Positions 44,985 to 55,711 of a stretch of DNA of 64,000 nucleotides are shown one piece after another (within the stretch, counting starts at the first letter, position 1; every line of letters starts with the position of its first letter). The stretch is taken from the NCBI GenBank assembly GCA_030847615.1, contig JAUMIR010000005.1:208738645-208802644 (forward strand), given 5' to 3'. The notes below the pieces were generated by a model that was not told the origin of the DNA, ran no database searches, and saw only the letters and a list, made by a program, of their open reading frames with translations. Position numbers and translations under genes: made by a program. The DNA is from Gambelia wislizenii. Its lineage: Eukaryota; Chordata; Lepidosauria; Squamata; Crotaphytidae.

Positions 44985-46980
44985 AAGTCCTGTGTGTCTC
45001 TATGTGCTGATTTCACGAGATCAAAAACGGAGGTAAATCAAGCAAGTTTATAAATCCTTTATTACAAGGTTCAGATTAATTTCCTGTAGTCATACTGTTT
45101 CATAGTTGTCCATTTTATTATCTTCTACTTTCCTCACAAAAAGTAGGGAGGAGGTTAATTATTAACAAATGTTGGAGAAATTATATTAACTTGTTTGACT
45201 GCTGGCCGAGTTCAGAAAAAGTATTGTTTTATGACTCCCATCAGTACCAATGCTAGCAGAGATATAAACTGATTTTGTTCTTCTCTCCTTCTCTCATTCT
45301 TATTCTCTTTCTCATGCTCACCCTTTAGGTCTCTAAACAACTGAGAGAAATGTGGCACTTGATTTTGACATTTCTATATACATTGATTAAAAACAATGGC
45401 TGGCATCCTACTCAGCAATTGTGAGATTGTAAGCCAAATTTACGAAGTCATAATTGCTGTGGATTCATATTTATGGTCACAAATGATTGAACATTACCCC
45501 CCAAAACTATATTTGTGGCCTGACAGTCACCTGACCAAAGACGTTCTGAGGCACTGCAGATCAAGGTGCTGGGGAATGATGTCTGCAGTGTTGTCTGGTC
45601 ACAGGGCTGCTTGAGACTGAGAGGTCTCTTTAGCTGCCTGTTACTGATGCACCCTGTGATTGGGGAGATTATCAGACACCTCAAAAAGCCAGCAAAAAGC
45701 CTGTGAAGATGACATTACCATGTGGTATCACACGTGCCATCATCCTGCCTCCGTGCATGCTGCCTCCATGCAGACTTTTGTGCGGCAGCAGAGAATAAAC
45801 CATCACTTTTCATTGAACTACTACAACTTACTTTTGAGTAGACATGTATAACTGTGAGAGATTTTTTTTTTTCTGATCTGGAATGTTTTGAGCTACCGAT
45901 TTGTGGATTCTTGGCTGGTTTCAGTTCTGTTATGTCACACAATTACTAGAACCACATGTCAGATAGAAAAGCATAGAAATAACACTGATGAAATTTCTCT
46001 TACTACTCTGACCTGAGTCTTACAGGTTTGTCCCATCTACAGTATTATGAATCAACATGTAAGTAAAACTCAATGATTTAATAAGTCTACTCTAGTTGGG
46101 ACGGACAACAGGATTGGGGCCTGCTTGTAGAAGAAAAAATGCTATTTAATCTCTGCGTACCACTGGGAGGAGGAAATCTATCTCTTTTGATTACCTTTAC
46201 ATTAATTATTTTATGTGTCAACTTCTTCCCTTTGTGAATTTGGAGAAGTTAGCAAGTTTGATACATTCTTCAAAAATAAACTGAAATGTAATGTGTCTCC
46301 ATTTGTACCAGCCAAAGTCAATTCAAGTAGATATTCCAGGCAGGGAGAACACCACGTTGTACCTGTCTGTCATCATTATTAAAGATATGAAACCTCCTTG
46401 GGAAGGGGGAAGAGGCAGCTCAGACAAATGTGGTTGAACATGCAGGGGTTGAAATACAGAATGAAATACTTAAATTTTGGGCCTGAATGAAGAAATCAAT
46501 TGCTTCTGGCAGCCATATACAACTCACAGGCCACACTTTCCCCATCTCCAATGTAGACAGAACTTGTGACATCAGGATAACAACCACAAAATGACAGAAT
46601 CCTGATAATGTAAATGTATTTATTGTTAGATTAGAGAGTGGATGAAGTTGTGGCACCTTGTGTTCATGCATCCATGAACTAGACCAGGTCCAAAGACCTG
46701 ATTCCTACTGGGCAATTACAATGCATAACTAAGTGTTATACACTTATGACTGTTTCATATTCATAATCCCTACATAGTCCCTATTTTAGGGGGATACATA
46801 GGAAGAGTCAAAGTCCCCTAATCTCCACATACAAAGAAGCAGCTGCTGCAAATGTTGGGCACCCCCTCATGTGAGCAATCTGTGGTATGGGGGTGAGATT
46901 GCAAAAGGGACTTTGCTTCTGTCTGTTGCACCAGAGATCAATCATGGAACAGGATGGGACTGTTAGCTGCTTCCCAAATG
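44985..46980. other. unassigned DNA
   Basis: No gene or repeat was recognised. Confidence 0.45.
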
Positions 46981-47099
46981 GCAGAGGAACAGACCACCCC
47001 CCTTGATCATAACAGCTACTGCCTGGTAAGTGGGGACTGCAGTAGGGATACAATTCTTGACTAATAATCTTTTGACAAATCCTGGAGAACAGGAGAGGT

Positions 47100-47321
47100 T
47101 CCAGCAGACTGGAGAAGGGCAAATGTTGTCCACATCTTTAAAAAGCAGGCGGTGGGGAGAAGACCCAAATAATTATTGCCCAGTCAACCTGACATCAGTA
47201 CTAGGAAAGATTCTAGCATAAATCATTAAACAGACAGGCTGTAAGCACTTAGAAAGGAATGCCATGATCACTAAAAGTCAACATGGGTTTTTGAAAAACA
47301 AGTGATGCCAGACTAACCTTA

Positions 47322-47352
<31 letters not shown>

Positions 47353-48170
47353 TTTTTTTTGATAGTGTTACATACTTGGTAGATGAAGGGAATGCTGTGG
47401 ATGTAGTGTATCTTGATTTCAGTAAGGCCTTTGAAAAACTCCCCCATGATAGTCTTGCAAAAAAGTTAGTAACATGTGGGCTAGACAATGCCACTGTTAG
47501 GTGGATTTGTAATTGGTTGATGGGCCAAATCCAAAGGATAGTCACCAATGGCTCCTCATCATTCTGGAGAGAAGTGACCAGCGGGGTGCCACAGGGTTCT
47601 GTCCTGGGCCCAATTCTATTCAATATCTTTATCAATGACTTGGATGAGGGAATAGAGGGCATGTTTATCAAATTTGCAGATGACACCAAATTAAGATGGC
47701 TAATACCCCACAGGATAGGATCAGAATTCAAAATAGATTGGAAAGCTGGGCCAAAACTAACAAAATGATTTTCAACAGGGAGAAATGTAGGATACTACAC
47801 TTGAGCAGTAAAAATGAAAATCACAGATATAAGATGGGTGACACCTGGCTTGATGGCAGTACATGTGAAAGGGATCTAGGAGTCTTAGTGGACCACAAGC
47901 TGAACATGAGTCAGCAGTGTGATGCAGCAGCTATAAAAGCCAATTTGATTCTAGGCTGCATCAATAGGAGTATAGTGTCTAGATCAAGGGAAGTTATATT
48001 GCTTTAGTCAGACCTCACCTGGAATACTGTGTCCAGTTCTGGGCACCACAATTCCAGAAGGATATGGACATACTGGAACGTGTCCACAGGAAGGAGACCA
48101 GAATGGTGGCAGGTCTGGAAGCCATGCCCCTATGAGTAGCGGTTTAAGGAACTGGGTATGTTTAGCCTGT
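47100..48170 (+). pseudogene. CR1 reverse transcriptase pseudogene
   Basis: In order: NYCPVNLTSVLGKILA (ending in a stop at 47219), SQHGFLKNK, then [24 protein letters not shown] (motif A), [24 protein letters not shown] (motif B) and FADDTKL (motif C). After a frameshift near 47695 comes [43 protein letters not shown] and [14 protein letters not shown] (TC)n plus T-run (47322-47361) sits inside the coding region just before motif A. Stops, the frameshift and the microsatellite make it dead. Its role would have been target-primed reverse transcription of CR1 RNA. Confidence 0.92.
47322..47361. repeat. (TC)n plus T-run inside CR1 RT
   Basis: About 11 TC units are followed by 17-18 T, between the SQHGFLKNK and [15 protein letters not shown] segments. 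Confidence 0.95.
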
Positions 48171-48559
48171 GGAACAGGGGACATGTCATGATGGAGTGAC
48201 CGTTTAAATATTTGAAAGGATGTCATATTTAGGATGGGGCAAGCTTGTTTTCTGTAGCTCCAGAGACAAGGACATGGAGCAATGGACTCAAATTACAGGA
48301 AAAGAGATCCCATCTAAACATTAGGAAAAACTTCCTGACAGTAAGAGCTGTTCAGAAGTGCAATACACTGCTGTGGAGTGTGATGGATTCTCCTTCTTTG
48401 GAGGTTTTTAAACAGAGGCTGGATGGCCATCTGTCGGGAATGCTTTGATTGTTTATTCCTGCATGGCAGGAGGTTGGACTGGATGGCCCTTGTGGTCTCT
48501 TCGAAATCCATGATTCTATGATTCTATGATTCTTCTCAAAAATAGTGATGAGTAATTGT

Positions 48560-48860
48560 AGCAATTTTCTTCCCACTGGAAGAAAGTCTTCAAAAACCAC
48601 ACAGTTTTTGAAGGCTATTTGCAATTTGGGACTTATTATGTGCCTAATTTGTACATGATTGTTTTGTGTAGAAAATAGCACTTTCTGCTCAGAAAACAAC
48701 ATTTTCTGTGTGGAATGTAATATTTCAATGCAGAAATCTCAAATCCTGCATAGAAAATGCTGTTTTCTAGGTACATCAACTACGCGCAAATTTTATGCAG
48801 AATAAATTCCTAATTACAGCATTTTCTGTTTAGAAAATAGCATTTTCTCTGCAGGAATTA
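48560..48860. repeat. repeat with AGAAAAT/ATTTTCT motifs, copy 2
   Basis: GTGTAGAAAATAGCACTTTCTG, GCATAGAAAATGCTGTTTTCTAGG and GCATTTTCTGTTTAGAAAATAGCATTTTCT recur, many of them near-palindromic. It is related to 36700-37050. Confidence 0.55.
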
Positions 48861-48879
48861 TTATTTATTATATTATTAT

Positions 48880-49340
48880 CCACATTGTTGCTGTTGTTGT
48901 TGTTAATATTTTCTTACCCACCTTTCTCTATGGATCAATGGGGGGAATATAACATATTAAGATATAACATATAACACTGTTAAAAACATGTAACATCTAT
49001 TAAAACATATAACATCAATTGAAAAAGCAAATACAATTAAAAACCCTATTAAAAATTAATCCTTATTTAAAATTCATAATTTAAAATCCACAAATTAAAA
49101 ATAATCTGGATAGGCCTGCCAGAAAAGAGTGGTCTTTACCGCTATTTTGAATGCGGACAGCATATTCAGCTGTCTAATCTTTTCTGACTGGTCATTCCAT
49201 ACAGAACCCCATACAGGATTCCAGCCATAGTCAGTTTCCTGTACTGCAATGGTTGTAAAGGAAAGGGGATTTTAGGAGGTATGCTTTCTCAGAAGTGATA
49301 ACATTCCCCCACTATAAATCTGTTTGATCCCAACTGCACT
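48880..49340. repeat. AT-rich dispersed repeat (non-LTR 3' UTR-like)
   Basis: TTCTTACCCACCTTTCTCTATGGA, repeated AACATATAAC / TTAAAACATATAAC motifs and AGGCCTGCCAGAAAAGAGTGGTCTTTACC are typical of the 3' regions of old reptile LINE-type repeats. The family was not fixed. Confidence 0.45.
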
Positions 49341-49401
49341 TCAAAACATAACTAAAGAATAAAATTTGAAGAAACACTGCTGAGATGACATGTACCTGGG
49401 G

Positions 49402-49632
49402 CCCTTTCACACTACACAATTATAGTGCTATGATTCTACTTTAACTGCCATGGTTTCATCCTATGGAATTCTGGGATTTTCAGTTTAGAGAAGAATATTT
49501 AGAATTCTCAGTCAGAGAGTTCTAGTTCTTGACCAAACTGCAAACCACAGTATTCCATTGGGTGTACCCAGGATTGTTGAAGTGGAATCATGGTTCAATA
49601 AATGTGTAATATGAGAGAGAGAGAGAGAGAGC
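49402..49632. mobile_element. hAT-like MITE ending in (GA)n
   Basis: CCCTTTCACACTACACAATTATAGTGCTATGATTC, GCCATGGTTTCATCCTATGGAATTCTGGGA and GAAGTGGAATCATGG match the family. The right terminus, expected to end GTGTGAAAGGGCCC, is replaced by a (GA)n microsatellite at 49614-49632. Confidence 0.7.
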
Positions 49633-50359
49633 CTTTGAATCTTGCTTGACTATTAAATTCTTAATCCTGGAAGCTGCTATTGAAGTCAAATCATTGGTCT
49701 GTCTTTCAGAATATTGTCTACATTGACTAGCAATTCTTCTCTAGGGATTCAATCAGGTGTCCCTCTAGGAGTCTTTTACATGCTTTGCATGTGGTTTAAT
49801 AATACTCCAGGCTGGTCCAAGTTGTTGTTGCCTGAGACAAAGGACAATATGACTAGCCAGACACCACCCCATTAAAAGCAAACCAGAGTGGCAGATGTTT
49901 AATTTGATCCTTGTGATGGGGGTTTCATTCTCCACTGTCCTCAGGGCAATAGCAGCACTAGGAAGGTATAGAGAAGCTGAATCACACCAGGTGACACCAT
50001 TGGAGAGAGAGGTGACGTTGGTCATAGTAATTCCATAGCCTCAGGGCAGCAGACTAATGTAAGGGGTGCAGTAGGGGGGAATAGCTGGGAACTAGGAGAG
50101 GGGAATAGTTGGGGACCAGGAGCCCATTTCTGCTGTCTCACAGCATTTTCCACCTGAGGTAGTGACTTCACTTTGCTTAGAGGCAGGGCCAGCCCTACTA
50201 ATACTGAACTGTGGCCCTGTCCCCACATCACTCTCACTAGAGAAAACAGACATGTTTTGGACATCATGGAGGAGACAAATATCAAAATAATATCAAAATA
50301 TTATTTCATGAAAAATCTCTCTCTCTACACACACACATTATTTAACAGTATGATTTTAA

Positions 50360-50391
<32 letters not shown>

Positions 50392-51017
50392 TGTTTTGTC
50401 CTAATCTGTGTAGAATTTGATTATCTAAAATCCTTCAGCCTGCTCAGAAAATAATACACTGTGTCTGCCAAAAACATTCTGAAATCTCATGACTCAGTTT
50501 TATGCTATTAACCTGGATCAAAATTGAACTGTAGGCATTCAGTGAAGAAAATTCATATGTACAGTTAGATGTAGCTTCACTGATTAGTGACATATTCAAA
50601 TATGACAATCAAACATCGCTGAGGGTTGTATAAAAGGGGCTACGCATTAAAGTGAAATGAGCAATTCTGCACAAAATTGGCACGTATCAAAATGTACAAC
50701 ATGAAAATGATGTTCAGATATGGAATAATTTAAAAAAAGCTGTTTGCAAGCCCCAGACCAGTAATGATTTTGAAATGCCAGATATCAAATATTCTATTAA
50801 ATTACAAAGCCTCCCCTTCCCCTAGAAATGTTATTCTGTCCTGAGTACTGATGGTTTTCTAGTGAGTACTGAGTGAGTACTGATGGTTTTCTAGTTCTCT
50901 ACTCACAGACAAATAAAGGCGCGAGGTTCAAAATATTGGTCAAAATCCCGCATAAGGAGACATACATGTATCACAAAGCTACATCTCCATAGCTACACAT
51001 CTCAATCCAAATCTACC
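49633..51017. other. unassigned DNA with (ATT)n
   Basis: About ten ATT units lie at 50360-50391. A duplicated GTACTGA...TGGTTTTCTAGT motif occurs at 50844-50897. Nothing else was recognised. Confidence 0.45.
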
Positions 51018-51296
51018 TTGTAAGCATTTTTTTAATAGTTATTTATACCCCGCTCTTCAGCCACAAGGCTATCAGAGCGGCTTACAAATTGTTTTAAGCA
51101 ATAGCTATTTACACATCTACACTGCATTAAACAGCTTCCAATGTGTGTTAGCTAATTGCCCCCACAAGCTGGGTACTCATTTTACCCACCTACGAAAGGA
51201 TGGAAGGCTGAGTGAACCTTGGAGCCCGCTGGAATCGAACTTGCAAAGTGGTGACTTGCAGTACTGGCATTTAACCACTGCGCCACCAGGGCTCCT
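51018..51296 (-). mobile_element. Sauria/ACA-type SINE
   Basis: On the minus strand the head reads GAGCCCTGGTGGCGCAGTGG (A box) followed by TTAAATGCCAGTACTGCAAG and AAGTTCGATTCC (B box). The conserved body has GGTAAAATGAGTACCCAGCTTG and GGGGCAATTAGC. The 3' side has GTAAGCCGCTCTGATAGCC and GAGCGGGGTATAAATAA. It is a typical squamate SINE and the best preserved one here. Confidence 0.88.
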
Positions 51297-52034
51297 GTCA
51301 CAGCCTCCCCCCTGCCATGGCCATTTCTGTATTGCTGGAGCATGAGAGGGTCAACAAGGACATGTCCAGCTATTTTCCTATAGTTGGGCATGTTGCAAAA
51401 AGGCATGTCAGAGACCTCCAAGGTCCCTGGAGATTGCTATATGTCCAGCTACAGGAAAAGAGCTAGACATGTCCCCGTTGCTCCCCTCACTCTCTGACAA
51501 GGAAATAGCCATGGTAAGGGGCTTCATTGCTTACAAGATGGGTTTGGTCATTATTCTGACCAAAACAGAATTCCAACCTCCACAACAACTAAAAAAGTGA
51601 GTTGTAATGGTGTATGCCTGGCCTATGCCATTATAATTTAACTAACAGGATGCCAGCCTAGATTCCATTCAAACTAGCATGAATGGGAAAATGTAGATTT
51701 TAAGGTTGTCAGTTCAAGTATCTTCATAAATCAAATCAATATATGCACATATAGATGCCCCACCTACATGAAGCAGGCATGATTTGTTAAAACATTAGTG
51801 CATTAAAAAAAAAAAAGATGAACCAAAGTGCTTCTTTGGGCATTGGCTATGGCAAATCTTTATTAACTTTGGCCTATGAAGGATAGCTACATGTACAAGA
51901 GGTTTGACAAGGAAATCTGATATACAAACTTCTACAAGGATAACCAGTATAATGTCGATTAGGATTTTTTAAAAGCCTGTACACTGTTTACAGGTGTGCG
52001 CTGAGGAGAGTATCACACCAGGTTTCTAAGATAT
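51297..52034. other. unassigned DNA
   Basis: CATGTCC..AGCTATTTTCCT and ATGTCCAGCTACAGGAAAAGAGCTAGACATGTCC recur as short mirror-like copies at 51360-51475. Nothing else was recognised. Confidence 0.4.
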
Positions 52035-52136
52035 AGCAATCATGTTAGTGAAGCAAACAGAAACATGCCAGTATTGAAGTAATCCTTATTGCTTCAATAC
52101 TGGTATTTTTCCGTTTGCTCCACTAATGCAATTGCT
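52035..52136. ncRNA. long hairpin, miRNA-precursor-like or MITE
   Basis: About 48-base arms meet with a loop of about 6 bases. The right arm's reverse complement matches the left through TTAGTG.AGCAAAC.GAAA and CCAGTATTGAAG. About 10 mismatches are spread over the stem, with a cluster near the base. Size and loop suit a pre-miRNA, but palindromic MITEs look the same. No expression evidence is available. Confidence 0.4.
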
Positions 52137-52742
52137 GTAAAATACCAGTAGAGAAGAAAAGAGACATATGGGGGTGAGAAAGGAGGTGTAGGGAGAAAAG
52201 GGACAAATCGGATGGGAAGGGGAATAGTCAGATTGGGCAGGGGAGAAAAGACTGGCTGGCAGAAGGATGAGGGAAAGAAAAGAGAGATCAGACAGAAGGG
52301 GGAATTGTCAGAGAGAGAGAGAAGAGAACAACCATGCTCACTCACCCCATGTGACTGCTGGTATGGAAACTGAAGCAGAAGAGGATTTATCGCACAGAGG
52401 CAATAATGGAAACACAGCACTTATTAATGAGTTTCCCACATCAATTAAAATGTGCTCTCCAGCAACAGTTTGAATACAGATTGGAAAAAGAATAGAAACA
52501 ACATCATGCAATAATGAATGGTTGCATACGCTATTATCCTGCTCTAGTACCACCGAGAAAGCCTCATGTGATAATCTCCTGACAGAAAGATCAAGTTCAG
52601 ATCTCAATTTGGTGAGCCAAAAAATACCCGGATTTAGCTGGAAGCATTTTAATCTGGATTGCATCTGAAAGTTGATTTAGAAATCCAATGTTTCATCCCC
52701 ACACCCCATTATTATCATTGGAAAACAACAAATGGAGGGAAA
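52137..52742. other. purine-rich and unassigned DNA
   Basis: 52140-52330 is GA-rich on the plus strand. The last five bases (52738-52742, GGAAA) are the left target-site duplication of the adjacent LTR. Confidence 0.5.
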
Positions 52743-53341
52743 TGTCGAGAAGCTAACTCAATAGCTGATAAGAAGCCCGGCTCAGCAACAACCCAGTTGA
52801 AAAGTACAGTACCTGGTGTTGTCAGTATCAGTCCTACAGGGTCAGAAGTACACACAGAGAGAGAGTGCAGAACGAAGAGGCAGTCCAAGGTCAAAAGGGT
52901 TCCGGCAGGTGGGTCAACGAAGGCAGTCCAAGGTCAAGATATCCAAAGTCTCAAGACAGCAAGGTTCCAGGAGTGTCACAGGCAGAGGCTTCCTCCAGGT
53001 AACACAGACTGCCTGAAACAAGGAACTCAGCCTCCCCCAGCTGCTTATGTTGGCCCAGCTCCCACTCCCAGCTGCGGGGTGATTGATGAGCTTCTGTCTC
53101 TTAATCTCTGAGAACGATGAAGCCACGCCTTCTCTGCTCTCCTTTGGCTAAAATAGGTACCTGCTCTTCTACCTCCTGCTCTTGCTCCATTATGTCTCCC
53201 AGGCTTGGACCCTTAGCTGGGGGAGGGCTAGGCTGCTGAGCCCTGGGTTCTTCAGGGCTAGACTCAGACTCAGCCAGCTCCTCTGCTACTGGCTCAGCCT
53301 CCTCGCCTTCTGAGTCCTCAGAGTCCTGACTGACCATGACA
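52743..53341. mobile_element. solo LTR, Gypsy-type, family member 1
   Basis: 599 bp with TGTC...GACA termini, flanked by a perfect 5-bp duplication GGAAA (52738-52742 and 53342-53346). AGGCAGTCCAAGGTCAA occurs twice inside. The minus-strand frame 53101-53424 reads through acidic codons (SQDSEDSEGEEAEP) but lacks a recognisable domain. The 5-bp duplication and termini suit a Ty3/Gypsy element. The internal region was lost by LTR recombination. Confidence 0.85.
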
Positions 53342-53346
53342 GGAAA

Positions 53347-53709
53347 GAGAGAGAGAGAGCAAGCACTGTTCTCTGTCAGAACTCTTTTGGACAATGGAAC
53401 CAAAACAGATTGTGAATAATACATAATACATCAATACTTTAATACATAATTGAAAAAGTGTATTAACTGAACTGCCTCAGAGAAGCAACATACACAAAAC
53501 AAGGACAGAGACCAAATAATGTGAATGTATGTGCAAAACAACAAGGCAACAGGAGAAACAAGAAATAGGGAGTTGTAAGTAGAATGATAAAGTGAGGGAT
53601 TTTGAATAATAATACATTAATGTTAATTTTATTAGTATTATTAATTAATATCAATTAATATTATTTATTAATTAATTTAATTGTGATTATAATGGTATCA
53701 TAATGATAA
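53347..53709. other. AT-rich DNA
   Basis: Repeated AATTAATAT-type sequence (53620-53690); no gene. Confidence 0.5.
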
Positions 53710-54100
53710 TAGAATCATAGAATTGTAGAGTTGGAAGAGACCACAAGGGCCATCCAGTCCAATCTCCTGCCATGCAGGAATACACAATCAAAGCATCCCT
53801 GACAGATGGCCATCTAGAATCTTTTAAAAACTTTGAAAGAAGAAGTCCCCACCACGCTCCAAGGGAGTATGTTCCACTGCCAAACAGCTCTTACTGTCAG
53901 AAAGTTCCTCCTAATGTTTTTTCCAGGCTAAACATAACCAGCTCCCTAAGTCTTTCCTCATAAGGCATGGTTTCCAGGCCTTTCACCATTTTAGTTGTCC
54001 TTCTCTGGACACGCTCCAATTTATCAATATCCTTTCTGAATTGTGGTGCCCAGAACTGGACACAGTATTCTAGGTGAGGCATGACCAAGGCAGAATATAA
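53710..54100 (-). mobile_element. CR1 3' region with internal deletion
   Basis: The minus-strand CR1 3' end starts AGAATCATAGAATTGTAGAGTTGG and reads to the AACTGTCAG region. It then jumps near 53921 to the upstream CR1 text encoding [44 protein letters not shown]. The piece that normally lies between is missing. Confidence 0.9.
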
Positions 54101-54544
54101 GAACTATTTTTCACAGTAGGAAAAAGTCTGTGGAAGATTGATTAAAATATTTGATGAGGAAAAATGAAAGGTGATTTTTTTTTAAAAAATCACAAACAAA
54201 TTTAAAGCCACCCTGTCCTATTCTGCAACACAGTATTGAAATGTTTTGCTGCTACAGAGGAACAACTGAGCAAACAAAAGTAGAAAGAATTGTATTCTCC
54301 TGAGTCACATTCCCTCCCTCAAACTATAGTAATTGGAGACCATCTGGAAAAATGTACCAAAGGATTAAAAGATAGGCCTATCAATCACTTAGTCCCAGTC
54401 TCTCTTTCCATCCTGCCCCCTGCCTTCAATGTTTTCAGAAAAACAAAACTTGGAAAATATGCTATTTATGGAGATAAAGTTTCTACCTTTCAAAAGACAT
54501 GATGCATGAATGAGGCTTTGTGCAAAATTCAACTGCAGTACTAG

Positions 54545-55020
54545 GGCCCTTTCATACTAAACAATTACATCATTGTGATTCCACCTTAACTGCCATTGTA
54601 GATTGTACTTTGGTGAAGCACTACTTCAGCAACAATGGTCCGCCCTGGCCTCACATCGGGAGGCATGGAGACGCACTATCCACAATGCTGCAGCCTTATT
54701 TGAGAACTCACGCTGAACAAGTCTTGAAGAGAAATGGCAATGCAGAAAGAATCACAACCAGAAACATCACCCAAGGAGACCTTCTGCTGTGCTTTCTGCA
54801 ACCGGACTTGTTTATCTCGGATTGGCATTTTCAGTTATCAGCGCACTTGCAGAAACCGCGGGATGAGTCCTTCCTGAATCTTCATTTGCAAAGAAAATCC
54901 AGAGAGACTGGTTGAGAATTCTAAATACCTCTCCCTAATCTGCAAATACCACAATAGGATGGAACTACCACTGTTAAAGTGGAATCATAGTGCTATAACT
55001 GTCTAATGTGAAAGGGCCCC
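54545..55020. mobile_element. hAT-like MITE split by a LINE fragment
   Basis: GGGCCCTTTCATACTAAACAATTACATCATTGTGATTCC at the left, and AAAGTGGAATCATAGTGCTATAACTGTCTAATGTGAAAGGGCCC at the right, form the terminal inverted repeats. The LINE fragment 54630-54907 lies between them. The MITE resumes as GAGAATTCTAAATACC. Confidence 0.85.
54630..54907 (+). mobile_element. short 3' copy of the APE-type LINE
   Basis: It starts CAACAATGGTCCGCCCTGGCC and encodes the last about 80 codons with several frame changes, ending GGGATGAGTCCTTCCTGAATC, a hairpin whose two inner pairs are lost, and AGAGAGA. It shares its start point and the CAATGG variant with the copy at 60497. Confidence 0.88.
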
Positions 55021-55368
55021 CGGTGACCTTGAAAGGAAGCTTACTTTGTCTTCAGAAGCACTGGAAATGGTCTGGAAGGGGTCTGACTCAGTTTAAAGCT
55101 CAGGTTTCTTTATCTTAAAATATTACTGAACCCTAGAATTCTCAGAATCTTGTGAAATAGAACTCCACCAATAAAAGTACAGAAATGCACATATTAGTGA
55201 AACGTGCAGACAAAAATACATTTAAAAGGGGGGGGGAATATACAAACAGCATTATGTTAATGGAAAAATATGAAAAGCACACAATATTTTTGTTAAACCC
55301 TAATAGTCATGGAAATGGAATTGAAGAAACCTTAAGACAGGAAGAGTAAGAGATTAAAAGAAACCAAG
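55021..55368. other. unassigned DNA
   Basis: A G10 run lies at about 55229-55238. Nothing else. Confidence 0.45.
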
Positions 55369-55711
55369 TGTCTGGGAAAGCAGCCAAATGAGCAGCTGAT
55401 TAGAATGCAAGGCTTGACAGCAACACCAAAGCTATTCTAAATAAAGCACAGTACCTAATACAATGTTCAGTAGCAAGCCAAAGGTCTAGGAGTCCAGAGA
55501 GCAGATCAGTGAGTCCAGTCCAGGGTCAAGAGTTCCAGAAGGCAAGTCAGCGAATCCAGTCCAAGGTCAAGAGTTCCAGATTTATCCAAAGTCTAAGAGG
55601 CAAGGGTTCAGGCAGTCTAGGGAGTCAGAGTCAGATGCTTTCAGCAGGGAATGCAGATCAGCCCCCTCGTCTCCTGAGTCCTCTGAGTCCTCAGCCTGGC
55701 TGGCCATGACA
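55369..55711. mobile_element. solo LTR, same family, internally shortened
   Basis: TGTC...GACA termini with near-matching 5-bp flanks (CCAAG and TCAAG). It shares AGCTGAT, AGTACCT, CAGTCCAAGGTCAAG and the CTGAGTCCTCTGAGTCCTCAG end with the LTR at 52743, but is about 256 bp shorter. GTCCA.GGTCAAGAGTTCCAGA is tandemly repeated. Confidence 0.75.

Larger units (their letters stand above)
46985..48533 (+). mobile_element. CR1 LINE, 5'-truncated, with RT and 3' UTR
   Basis: It begins within the RT domain, continues through the C-terminal CR1 text and the 3' UTR (CTCCAGAGACAAGGACATGGAG, ACATTAGGAAAAACTTCC, GAGGTTGGACTGGATGGCCC), and ends with three ATTCTATG-type octamers (48508-48533). It has no A-tail, as usual for CR1. 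This is the least decayed CR1 in the window. Confidence 0.92.

Noticed and set aside
52914..53424. Acidic minus-strand frame (SQDSEDSEGEEAEP...) as a protein gene
   Set aside because: It lies inside the solo LTR defined by TGTC/GACA ends and a 5-bp duplication, and runs past its edge.
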